From SIG653 sp964509125 (GTDB taxonomy: Bacteria; Bacillota; Clostridia; Oscillospirales; CAG-382), in NCBI GenBank assembly GCA_964509125.1, contig CAZDVZ010000016.1:1-43264 (forward strand): a DNA stretch of 43,264 nt. The letters are read 5' to 3'. The position numbers were made by a program, and so were the translations under genes. Below are positions 22,082-31,100 of this stretch, in pieces. The notes beneath the pieces were generated by a model. That model saw nothing but the letters and a program-made list of their open reading frames with translations. It ran no database searches and was not told where the DNA came from. Numbering within the stretch: position 1 is the first letter of the stretch; each line of letters starts with the position of its first letter.

Positions 22082-22999
22082 TCAAAGTATTGATAAATAT
22101 CTGTCTCCTGTATCCGGCAGAAACGCAACAATATTTTTTTCCGACGCTTCTTTTCGCAATGAGAGTTCTATTGCCGCAAAAAGGGCGGCGCCGGAGGATA
22201 TCCCCACTAATATGCCCTCATTTTTTCCAAGAATTTTTAATGTGGAATATGCTTCATCTCCCGTAACAGTTATAACCTCGTTGTAAATATTGGTGTTTAA
22301 GATTTTTGGAACAAACCCCGCCCCGATACCTTGAATCTTGTGCTGACCGCTTTTGCCTTCGGACAAAACCGGAGAGTCTGAAGGTTCGACGGCAACAATC
22401 TTAACTTCGGGGTTGCGGCTCTTTAAAAACTCTCCCACTCCTGTGATAGTACCGCCCGTCCCTACGCCTGCAACAAAATAATCCACCTTTCCTTCAAGGT
22501 CTTCCCAAATTTCAGGGCCCGTGGTTTCAAAATGAGCTTTTACATTTGAAACATTTTCAAACTGATTTGGAATAAACGCGCTTTTAAATTGACTTTTAAG
22601 CTCCATAGCTTTTTTAATTGCACCCGCCATGCCTTCTGACCCTTTTGTAAGTACAAGCTCCGCTCCGTAGAGCTCCATTAGCTTTTTTCGTTCTTCCGAC
22701 ATGGTTTCCGGCATAACAATTATCGTCTTATATCCCCGCGATGCGGCAACGGATGCAAGTCCAATTCCCGTGTTGCCCGATGTAGGCTCAATAATTATTG
22801 TATCTTCTTTAATCAAGCCTCGTTTTTCCGCGTCATCCAGCATGAATTTTGATGCCCTGTCTTTAGCAGATCCCGTGGGATTTAAAAATTCAAGCTTTGC
22901 AAAAATGCGTCCTTTGGTTTTATATAGTTTTTCAATATTATGAAGCCGCAAAAGCGGAGTTTTTCCAATTAGCCGGTCAACAGAATCGTATGTTTTCAT
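22082..22999 (-). CDS. cysK: Cysteine synthase (O-acetylserine sulfhydrylase)
   Basis: It makes cysteine from O-acetylserine and sulfide with pyridoxal phosphate. The 305-aa product has the PLP lysine in PTGSAKDR (K46), the substrate loop EPTSGNTGIGLA (about residues 68-79), the phosphate-binding GVGTGGTITG (about 176-185) and the serine near the pyridine nitrogen in GISSGAA. Length and motifs fit the CysK group; CysM-type use of other sulfur donors cannot be excluded from sequence alone. GTGAGG precedes the ATG. It is transcribed alone, convergent with the XRE gene. Confidence 0.95.
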   Translation of the reverse strand: MKTYDSVDRLIGKTPLLRLHNIEKLYKTKGRIFAKLEFLNPTGSAKDRASKFMLDDAEKRGLIKEDTIIIEPTSGNTGIGLASVAASRGYKTIIVMPETMSEERKKLMELYGAELVLTKGSEGMAGAIKKAMELKSQFKSAFIPNQFENVSNVKAHFETTGPEIWEDLEGKVDYFVAGVGTGGTITGVGEFLKSRNPEVKIVAVEPSDSPVLSEGKSGQHKIQGIGAGFVPKILNTNIYNEVITVTGDEAYSTLKILGKNEGILVGISSGAALFAAIELSLRKEASEKNIVAFLPDTGDRYLSIL

Positions 23000-23065
23000 A
23001 GCGCCTCACTGAATGATTTTTTTTTATTTTATCAAATAAATCTCCGTTCGTCAATATCAAAACTC

Positions 23066-23094
23066 TTGACATCGGATATTTTTTGCGATATTAT
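23066..23094 (+). promoter_or_regulatory. SigA promoter of the TetR-ABC operon
   Basis: TTGACA (23066-23071), a 17-bp spacer, then TATTAT (23089-23094): a consensus -35 and a 5/6 match for the -10. It is followed directly by two operator-like palindromes. Confidence 0.8.
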
Positions 23095-23122
23095 ATAACA
23101 AGTGTTATATAACAAGCGTTAT
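23095..23122. promoter_or_regulatory. Two adjacent TetR-type operators
   Basis: ATAACA-AG-TGTTAT at 23095-23108 is a perfect palindrome with a 2-bp centre. It is followed without a gap by ATAACA-AG-CGTTAT at 23109-23122, which differs at one base. Together they cover the expected transcription start, which suits a repressor. The downstream TetR-type protein is the likely ligand. Confidence 0.7.
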
Positions 23123-23136
23123 TCAAGGAGGGAGTT

Positions 23137-23709
23137 ATGTCTCCAAAAAATAAATTTACCAAAGAACAGATTTTAGGGGCAGGAATAGAAATAATAAGAA
23201 TGGGAGGGGCAGAAAAAGTTACCGCGCGGGAGCTTGGCAAGTATCTTGGCTGTTCTTCTCAACCGCTCTTTTCCCATTTTAAAAGTATGGAAGATTACAA
23301 AAATGAGCTTTTAGAAGAAGTAAAAAAAATATATTTACAATATTTATCCTTGGGACTGAGTGGCGATAAGCCTTTTAAAGGCGCAGGTATGCAGTATATA
23401 AAATTTGCGGATGAAGAACCTAATCTTTTTAAGTTCCTCTTTATGACTAAGAGAGAATGTGATGTGGTAATGCACGTTTTACCCCAAAACAGTTTTGATT
23501 ACCACGCGGTTCTCTCCTCTCTTGAAACAACTCACAATATTTCTCATGAAAAGGCGGAAAGTATATACAATCATCTTTCTGTATATACCTATGGACTTGC
23601 CGTATTGTTTGCCGGGAAAACAGGGATATTTACTATGAAGGATGCGGATTTGATGTTGACAGAAATGTTTCTGGCTTTAAAGGAGGCGGAAAATGACGGA
23701 CATAATTAA
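23137..23709 (+). CDS. TetR/AcrR-family transcriptional regulator
   Basis: A 190-aa protein with an N-terminal helix-turn-helix (about residues 8-55: TKEQILGAGIEII, TARELGKYLGCSSQPLFSHF) and a helical ligand domain of the WHG-like type. In this family an effector, often a drug or a fatty-acid-like molecule, releases the repressor. AAGGAGGGAG precedes the ATG. Its 3' end overlaps the ABC ATPase gene by 17 bp, so the regulator and exporter are made together. The two palindromes at 23095-23122 suggest autorepression (inference). Confidence 0.92.
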   Translation: MSPKNKFTKEQILGAGIEIIRMGGAEKVTARELGKYLGCSSQPLFSHFKSMEDYKNELLEEVKKIYLQYLSLGLSGDKPFKGAGMQYIKFADEEPNLFKFLFMTKRECDVVMHVLPQNSFDYHAVLSSLETTHNISHEKAESIYNHLSVYTYGLAVLFAGKTGIFTMKDADLMLTEMFLALKEAENDGHN

Positions 23710-24625
23710 AATTGAGCATTTGTTTAAAAGCTATGGTGAAATAAACGCGGTTTGGGACTTGAGTTTTAATGTGAAAAAAGGTGAACTTTTTGCATTTTTG
23801 GGCATAAACGGTGCAGGGAAGTCTACTACAATAAATATTTTCTGCGGGGTATTGAAAAAAGACGGGGGAAATGTAGAAATTGATGGATTCCACATAGATA
23901 AATCTCCAAGCGAGGTGAAGCGAAAGTTGGGAGTGGTTTTTCAAAATTCCGCTTTGGATAAAGTGCTTTCGGTTTATGATAATTTGGAAAGCAGAGGAGC
24001 GTTGTACGGTATTTCCGAAAAAGCCTTAAAGACTAAAATAAGGGAACTTGCCGCTCTTTTGGATTTTGAAGATCTGCTGGAACGTCCCGTAGGAAAGCTT
24101 TCGGGCGGGCAGGTGAGAAGGATCGATATTGCCAGAGCACTTATTCACGATCCTAAAATTTTAATATTGGATGAGCCTACAACAGGGCTTGACCCTCAGA
24201 CGAGGAAAAAAATTTGGAAAGTTATCGAAAAATTGAGAAATGAGAAAAAAATGACGGTGTTTCTCACAACTCATTATATGGAAGAGGCTTCGGAGGCTGA
24301 CCGTGTATTGATTATTGACGGCGGGAAGGTTTCTGCGTTTGGAACGCCCATAGAATTAAAAAACGAATATACGAGTGATCACATTACTCTTTACGGCTTA
24401 TCTTCGGATGAAAAGTCAACTCTGGGACATGGAACAGATCTTCCCGGCGGGGGCTACATGATATCTGTACCAAACACAAAAAAAGCAACGGATTTGATTT
24501 TGAAACACCCCTATATATTTAGAGATTATGAGATTGTAAAAGGAACAATGGACGACGTTTTTCTTTCGGTAACAGGAAAGAAACTTTTGGGAGGCGAAGA
24601 TAATGAAAACCCTTATAAAGCGTAA
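23693..24625 (+). CDS. ABC transporter ATP-binding protein (DrrA-like)
   Basis: The ATPase of an ABC-2 type exporter. The 310-aa product has Walker A GINGAGKST (residues 37-45, K43), a Q-loop at VVFQ (81-84), the signature LSGGQ (136-140), Walker B ILILDE (156-161) and the switch histidine H194. A C-terminal extension of about 90 residues ends with DDVFLSVTGK, as in DrrA/NodI-type ATPases of multidrug or lipid exporters. AAGGAGG lies inside the end of the TetR gene, and its own end overlaps the permease by 23 bp. The substrate is unknown. Confidence 0.94.
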   Translation: MTDIIKIEHLFKSYGEINAVWDLSFNVKKGELFAFLGINGAGKSTTINIFCGVLKKDGGNVEIDGFHIDKSPSEVKRKLGVVFQNSALDKVLSVYDNLESRGALYGISEKALKTKIRELAALLDFEDLLERPVGKLSGGQVRRIDIARALIHDPKILILDEPTTGLDPQTRKKIWKVIEKLRNEKKMTVFLTTHYMEEASEADRVLIIDGGKVSAFGTPIELKNEYTSDHITLYGLSSDEKSTLGHGTDLPGGGYMISVPNTKKATDLILKHPYIFRDYEIVKGTMDDVFLSVTGKKLLGGEDNENPYKA

Positions 24626-25484
24626 TGTAAAAATGTTTTTTAAAGACAAAGGCCTGTTTTTTACTTCCCTCATAACGCCTGTAATTCTTTTGGTTTTGTA
24701 TGCAACTTTTTTGGGTAATGTTTACAAAGACAGTTTTTCGTCAGGCTTACCCGGCGGCGTGGAAATATCGGAAAAATTAATGAACGGTTTAGTAGGCGGT
24801 CAGCTCATTTCCTCAATTTTGGCTGTTTCTTGTGTTACCGTTTCCTTTTGTTCGAATATGCTTATGGTTCAGGATAAATCAAGCGGTGCTTTGCGCGACT
24901 TTACTGTAAGTCCTGTAAAAGGCACAACCCTTGCTTTGAGTTATTATGTCGCGTCTTTTGCGTCAACTCTTTTAATCTGCTTTGCGGGAATGGGTATATG
25001 CCTCATTTACATTGCCGTAAATGGGTGGTTTATGTCCGCGGTGGACGTTGTTTTTCTTGCATTTGACGTTTTTATTCTCGTGCTTTTCGGTACAGCGCTT
25101 TCTTCTGTAGTAAATCATTTTATGTCTACGCAAGGACAAATATCCGCTGTTGGAACTATTGTCAGCTCAGGATATGGATTCATCTGCGGCGCTTATATGC
25201 CCATATCACAATTTTCTCCTTTGCTTCAAAAAATCATTTCGTTTTTGCCCGGAACATATGGCACTTCATTGGTAAGAAATCATTCCCTGCGCGGTGCTGT
25301 TTCCGCCTTGAAAGAGGAAGGCGTTCCGGAAGAAGCGGTTAAAGAGTTGTGCGATGTTATGGATTGTAATTTGTATTTTTTTGAAACTCAAGTGAGCATT
25401 GGCGGTATGTATACCGTTGTCGTATCATTTTCCCTCGTTTTGCTTTTTATTTATGCTTGCTTAACGGGGAAAAGGGAAAAATGA
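24603..25484 (+). CDS. ABC-2 type transporter permease
   Basis: The membrane partner of the preceding ATPase. The 293-aa product has about six hydrophobic helices (the first about residues 19-37, the last about 270-287), with the family's central region ISAVGTIVSSGYGFICGAYMP followed by FSPLLQKIISFLPGTYG, as in DrrB-like permeases. The ATG has GGGAGG ahead of it, inside the ATPase gene. Together with the TetR regulator this makes an inducible export module; drugs or an amphipathic compound are plausible substrates, but nothing in the sequence decides. Confidence 0.92.
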   Translation: MKTLIKRNVKMFFKDKGLFFTSLITPVILLVLYATFLGNVYKDSFSSGLPGGVEISEKLMNGLVGGQLISSILAVSCVTVSFCSNMLMVQDKSSGALRDFTVSPVKGTTLALSYYVASFASTLLICFAGMGICLIYIAVNGWFMSAVDVVFLAFDVFILVLFGTALSSVVNHFMSTQGQISAVGTIVSSGYGFICGAYMPISQFSPLLQKIISFLPGTYGTSLVRNHSLRGAVSALKEEGVPEEAVKELCDVMDCNLYFFETQVSIGGMYTVVVSFSLVLLFIYACLTGKREK

Positions 25485-25561
25485 TTTTTATTTATATGGA
25501 TAAAACTGCTCTCTTTTCACGATTTTTTAATAAAAAATAGATAATAGTGCTTTTGATTGAG

Positions 25562-25611
25562 GAAAAAACTGCCAAAACACATAGTATCTATGGGGATTTT
25601 TGCGTTTTTTT
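25562..25611 (+). terminator. Possible terminator after the ABC operon
   Basis: A long imperfect hairpin centred on CATAG-TAT-CTATG, with AAAAAAC/GTTTTTT outer arms, ending in a run of seven T. It lies about 80 bp after the permease stop codon. Mismatches and bulges make it weaker than the other terminators listed. Confidence 0.4.
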
Positions 25612-25634
25612 GTTAAGAAATGTTTTTTTATAAT

Positions 25635-25662
25635 TTGACGCTTAGTCATGAGTTCATATTAA
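25635..25662 (+). promoter_or_regulatory. Candidate promoter of gene A
   Basis: TTGACG (25635-25640), a 16-bp spacer, then TATTAA (25657-25662). Moderate matches, about 100 bp before the gene A start codon. The shared promoter block found before genes B and C is not present here. Confidence 0.4.
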
Positions 25663-25761
25663 ATTTACATTTTATATACGTCATGTTAAGGAAAAAAAAC
25701 GTAAAATATTATAAAATTTACTCATGATTTTCAGTTATATTTTGTTTAGGAGGTTAAAAAC

Positions 25762-27813
25762 ATGAAATCGAAAATCAAAAGCTTTCGCTTTACAAAAATT
25801 TTCTTCGCGTGTTTGTCTGTAGTTATGGCTTTTACCATGATCGCAGGCTCCGCTTTTGCTGTTAGCGCAGAAGGGGAAGATTCACTTGCTGCTTTGTACG
25901 TGCAAAACTCCATGAGCGGCAACCTTAACTATCAGTTTGCCATCGATAGCGACGGCAATACATCTCGTGATGCCAACATGACTTCTTTCAATGAGATGGC
26001 TGTTGGTGAAACCATGTTTGTAATTCTTGTAAACTCTGAATCCGAAAGATTCTTGACTTCCATGACCAAAGGTGGTCAAATTGTTGGTAAGTATCTTGAT
26101 TATACTGTATATAACGAAGATATTGAAAACAACGCAGAAGGTTCTATGATGCGTTATATGTGGCTTTTGGCTAAAGTTGGCGATAATGAATTCCAGTTCA
26201 GACCCGCTTTTGCTACAGCAGGCCGTCTTGGTATTAAAAATGACGGTGTTACATTGACATTAGACGAAAAAGATTATGAAGATCCTACTGCCCAAGAAAA
26301 GGCAAGCTGGTCTTGGCAGGTTGAGGAACTTGCTTCCAACAACGGAGCTTTCGTTGCTTTGAAGCATAAATCCACAGGTGGATACCTTAGCTTTGATAAC
26401 TCCGGCGATGATTCTTATGCCGAGATCAATGTAAGCTCCGCTGCAGCATCTGCACAATGGTACTTGTTGCCCGTATTGCAAAGCAACAACGCTTACACTC
26501 CTTATGGTTATGCGCAGGACGGCAGCCATACAGACCCTTTTGTAGCGGGCCAACGTCTTACTGACAGAGATTATATCAGCTTTGTTCTCAGCACTTCTAT
26601 TGTAAGCATGAAAGACGGCTCTGCTCTTGTTTATTCAAGTGACACAGAAGCTTTCATGACAAATGATATTAAAAAATCCACTGTTGACGATTATACAACA
26701 CAAACATTTGTTCTCACAAACTATGGAGAATCCCGTAGCATTCAAAAAATATCTGAAGCTGATGATAAAGAAAATGCTCAGTTTATGCTTTGGGAAATCA
26801 ACGCTACAGATTACATTGGTGAGTCCGAAATTATGTACGGATTCGTCTCTGTTGACGATCACGGCGTAGATTCCACATTTGATGGCACATCCGTTGCACT
26901 CCAAGTTGATAATTGGAACACATACGAAGGCGCAACATTGTCATTCGGCGCCGACACAAACCAAGCAAACCAAAGATTCCTTATTTTGTACTCCATGACA
27001 GCAAACGGCGGCTACTATCTCTCGCCTATCTGCTACAATGAAGGTGAAAACGGTGGAGAAAACTCTGCTGACTCCTCCAGCGATAAATTTGGAAAAGGCT
27101 TTAGAGTTTATAAAATCCAAGACGGAAAATTCGTTCTTTCCGACATATCTTCCGAAGCATCCGACGACGAGCTCCTTTGGATTGCAAGTGGTATATCGGG
27201 TGGCTCAACTGCCATTGACGATCTCCAGTTCATCATCAAAGATGTTGTTGTTACCGTTGAAAAGAATGATGACGGCACAAGCTTCTATAAAGTGGACGAA
27301 TCTCAGGTTATTGACGAATATTGGTATACAAATGCATACAACCCCGTTTACTTCTTTGAAACCGACGACGTAAAATCTGCTGACAGCTCCTTTAACAAAC
27401 TTACTGTTGGTGCAGTGCTTTCCGGCAGAATTCCTGAATACGCAGGAGAAAATAAAGAGGAATCCAATAACCAAGAAACCGCTAAAAAATATGATGGTTA
27501 TACATATGTTGGTTATACATATACAAATGTAGTTCCTGATAATGACAAGAATGTTGTTTACAGATACTTCCTTGCAGACGGATCAACTCCTATTGATCCT
27601 TCTGATCTTCCTGATAACAGCGGAGACGATGCAAGCAACGAAACGTCGGATCAAATCTCCGGCACTGTAAGCGAAGCGGGCTCTTCCGAAGACGATTCCG
27701 AGGGCAGCTCATCATGGATCATTGTAGTGGTCGTTGTTGCGGTTGTAGTAGTTGTTGCAGGTATTGCTGCTGCAGTTGTTGTTACGAAGAAAAACAACAA
27801 CAAAGCTAATTAA
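25762..27813 (+). CDS. Gene A: secreted, membrane-anchored surface protein with trefoil-like module
   Basis: No named family recognised. The 683-aa product has a Sec signal peptide (basic start, hydrophobic core, AFA or VSA cleavage at about residues 33-36). A large domain follows (about 50-400) with features of a beta-trefoil such as GAFVALKHKSTGGYLSF and AQWYLLPVL. Next is a module with FNKLTVGAVLSG and YTYVGYTYTNVVPDN (about 542-607), an acidic Ser/Asp/Glu linker, one Val-rich membrane helix (652-674) and a short KKNNNKAN cytosolic tail. The trefoil-like domain and the following module recur inside B and C. AGGAGG precedes the ATG. Its likely role is carbohydrate or envelope binding at the cell surface, by analogy with the fold; the exact function is unknown. 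Confidence 0.8.
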   Translation: MKSKIKSFRFTKIFFACLSVVMAFTMIAGSAFAVSAEGEDSLAALYVQNSMSGNLNYQFAIDSDGNTSRDANMTSFNEMAVGETMFVILVNSESERFLTSMTKGGQIVGKYLDYTVYNEDIENNAEGSMMRYMWLLAKVGDNEFQFRPAFATAGRLGIKNDGVTLTLDEKDYEDPTAQEKASWSWQVEELASNNGAFVALKHKSTGGYLSFDNSGDDSYAEINVSSAAASAQWYLLPVLQSNNAYTPYGYAQDGSHTDPFVAGQRLTDRDYISFVLSTSIVSMKDGSALVYSSDTEAFMTNDIKKSTVDDYTTQTFVLTNYGESRSIQKISEADDKENAQFMLWEINATDYIGESEIMYGFVSVDDHGVDSTFDGTSVALQVDNWNTYEGATLSFGADTNQANQRFLILYSMTANGGYYLSPICYNEGENGGENSADSSSDKFGKGFRVYKIQDGKFVLSDISSEASDDELLWIASGISGGSTAIDDLQFIIKDVVVTVEKNDDGTSFYKVDESQVIDEYWYTNAYNPVYFFETDDVKSADSSFNKLTVGAVLSGRIPEYAGENKEESNNQETAKKYDGYTYVGYTYTNVVPDNDKNVVYRYFLADGSTPIDPSDLPDNSGDDASNETSDQISGTVSEAGSSEDDSEGSSSWIIVVVVVAVVVVVAGIAAAVVVTKKNNNKAN

Positions 27814-27837
27814 TATTTTAAAATAATAAATTAGAAC

Positions 27838-27870
27838 AAAGTGTGGGAATGCATCTTCCCACACTTTTTC
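27838..27870 (+). terminator. Terminator of gene A
   Basis: A perfect 9-bp stem (GTGTGGGAA / TTCCCACAC) with a TGCATC loop and a run of five T. It lies 25 bp after the gene A stop codon, so B is transcribed from its own promoter. Confidence 0.85.
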
Positions 27871-28014
27871 TGATTTTTAAACCCTGTTGAAAACCGTTTC
27901 CATCAGACCTTTTAAGTGAGTATTTTGGTGGTCAAGCTTTTTAAGAATTGGTAAAGAACACTTTTTTATGATAATTTGAAAAATAATACAGCGCGAGGCA
28001 ATGTTAAATTTTCT

Positions 28015-28070
28015 TTAACACTTTCAGCGAGAAGCGTTCACAAAATCATGATATAATAAATTACTAATAT
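28015..28070 (+). promoter_or_regulatory. Promoter block of gene B, shared with gene C
   Basis: This 56-bp block aligns without gaps with 35911-35966 upstream of gene C. Shared words, in order: TTAACAC, CAGC, GTT-x-ACA, ATG-x-TATAATAA, TACTAATAT. The TATAAT is at 28052-28057. No conserved -35 stands 17 bp upstream of it, so the conserved upstream words may be an activator or alternative sigma site. It lies 34-89 bp before the start codon. Confidence 0.65.
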
Positions 28071-28103
28071 AGAGCGGATAATTGTTTCATGGAGGTATAT
28101 AGC

Positions 28104-31100
28104 ATGAAGTCAAAAAGATTTTGCACAAGACAGAGCAAAATTCTTCTTATGTTTTTAGCAGTCGTCATGGCTTTGTCCATGGTGGTAAGTGTTTTGCCCG
28201 AGCCTACACCTGTTAAAGCGGAAACGCTTTATAACGCTGCGGCGAGTGTAAACGGCGGTAGCTATACTGTAGTTCAGGCGGGTAGCGGGTATTACTTTTC
28301 AGATGGTACCGGTCAAGATGACGGGAGCATTTTAAACGACGGAAATGTTCCAACCGTTTACAATAGCTATGACGGAATGGTTTTTGTGTACAGCGGAACC
28401 GATTCGAACACGCTTGGAAGTGCTTTTATTGTGGATTTTGTTCTCACGGACCACTACGAAAACTTTCAAAAAATAGTAATTGATGGTGTGCGACATTATG
28501 GTGATGGTAAAAGAGATTTATACTATCAAATGACGGTGGTTGAAGTTTCAGATGATGGCGAAACATATACACCTATTACTGCTACTTCATATACTTACAC
28601 CCTTAAAACCGGAACGGAAAAAAATGGTTTTTACACTGCTACATATAATTTTGACCCCTTTGACTCCAGATATGTAAGAATACACTTATATTCTTGGTGT
28701 GCATTGCTTCAGTTTAGCGAAATCGAAATTTGGGGCGAAGAACAATATTTGTATCAGCATGATGACCAGCTGGAGTTCCATTCCAATTCTATAGAAGAAA
28801 TAAACCCTCAATATGCGGTTGATACAGACGCAGACGGTATTTTGGACTCTAACATGACGTCCTTCTCTCAAATGCAAAACGATGCAAAAATGTTTGTAGT
28901 TGCCGTAAACGAAACAAACGGAAGGTTTCTTACAAGTAAAACGGACAGCAGCAGCAGATGTATAGGAAGTTATTTAACTAAGGAAAGTTATGTCGAAGGC
29001 AGTACTGTCTCTCCTTCGCTTGTAAGATATTCGTGGATGCTTCATAAAATTACTGATGGGACATATGATAATTTATTTTGGGTTAAAAGCGCATACGATA
29101 CAGGCTATTGTTTGGTTGATACAGGCTCCGCTGTGACGACGCAAACCGTCGGCACCGCCGATAATCAAAAATGGTTCATTGTAGAGCTTTCCGACAGCAA
29201 TGGTGCGTATGTTGCTTTGAAAAATAAAAGCACAGGAAAATATTTAAGTCTTTATGATACTGATGTAGTTGCAAATAACGCTGCCTATGCCACCACAAGT
29301 GCAGACAGTGCTGCCAGCGATTCGCGTTGGTATGTTTATCCTATCCTTCAAAGCTTTAACAGACATACTTTGTATGGATATGCTCAATCCGGCGTTGACG
29401 AAAGTAATACCAGCAATCGTACGAACGATGTGAAGGTTATTAACTCATCTATAGTAAATATTGCAACCCAAACAACCTTAACATATACTGCCGGCGGCTA
29501 TGGAGCAAGAGTTTATTTCCTTGATGACTATGTGCGTGCTAACAGAAACAACTATTACTCTCAGACATTTGCTTTAACGTCCACCGGTGATACTCGTACC
29601 GGCACCAAGACTGAGGACAATACGTTTGGCGTTTGGGAGATTAAAGCTACCGAATATGTAAACAAGGATAGTAGCGCACCTGATGAGGGAATTTGTTTTG
29701 ACTCGGAAGCATGGGGTACATTCGCCGGTTCAACGGTTGTATTTGCAACTGATAATAACAAGGCGTGTCAAAGGTTTTACATTCTTTATTCAATGACTTC
29801 TACAGGCGGATATCATATTTCACCTATTTGCTATAACACTACGGAGTCCAATAACTCCAGTGATCCTACAAACGAGTATTGGGGTAAAGGCTTTAGAGTA
29901 TACACTATGTATGATACTGCTTTAGACCCATATTTGCGTCCCGGTTCAGATCATTACAAACAAACAGAGGAGGAAAGAGCAAGTAGAATACATAATAATG
30001 CTGACAGCTTGATTCTTGCCAACTTAGAAGATTGTGCTGACGGGAAAAATCTTTTCTACATAAACGGATACACTAATGGAACGTCTACTAATACAAATCT
30101 TGAGTTTACTGTTAAAGACGTTTATGTTGAAGAAGTATATGATGAATATGGCGAAGTCATCGATTACACTATTCAAACCGACGCAAACGGCGACGTAGTA
30201 GTTATTAATGAGTTTATCTTCACAAATAACAAAACCTCAGCCGATGCAAGCGCCACGGACAATATTGAATATGGTGTTTATTGGTGTTCAAGTAACTCTG
30301 CGGAACCTGTTGCGTCTACATACAATAAACTTGTATATGGTGCAACGATGGCGGGCAAAATTGCAGAATATGCAGGTTTCTCTCAGGCTAAAGATGGCTA
30401 TATTTATATTGGATATACCTGTACAAACATAGTAAGCGACAATGCTAAAAATGTTTGCTACAGATACTATGCACCATACAAATACACATTTGACTTCGAT
30501 GCAAACACCGGAACAGACGGTGCAATGTATAAAGACACTCTTAACTTTGTATATGGCGGTTCTCTCGCTCTTAACGCATTTGTAAAAGAACATAACATTA
30601 TTTTAAACTTAAACGGTGGTACGGGAACAGAAAGTGTAACTTTCGGTTATGATTTTGTCGGTTGGAATACAAAGGCTGACGGCTCCGGAGAATTTGTTGC
30701 CGACGGATACTTCTTTGAAGGCCAAGAACTCTGGGATAGATTCCAGCCCGCCGGCTCAAGTGAATATAACACAGACGTAACGCTTTATGCACAATGGAAG
30801 CCTAAAGATTCGGATTTTGAACTTCCTACAGATGCTTTGAGAGATGGATTTGTCTTCTATGGCTGGAGCTTACTTGATGACGGTATTGTTGCTTCTGATA
30901 TATTGACAACTATTTCCGATGTTGACGAAGATACCAATGTTTATGCATATTGGATCGGTGCCGACTACACAGGAGTTGTTTCAAGCAGAAATGACCTCTC
31001 TGTAAACTCAGGTGTATATAACAAAGACACACTTCAAAACATTGATGTTTCCGATAGAGTTTCTTACAAGTGGTACACCGTAACAGGAACGGACTCTGAA

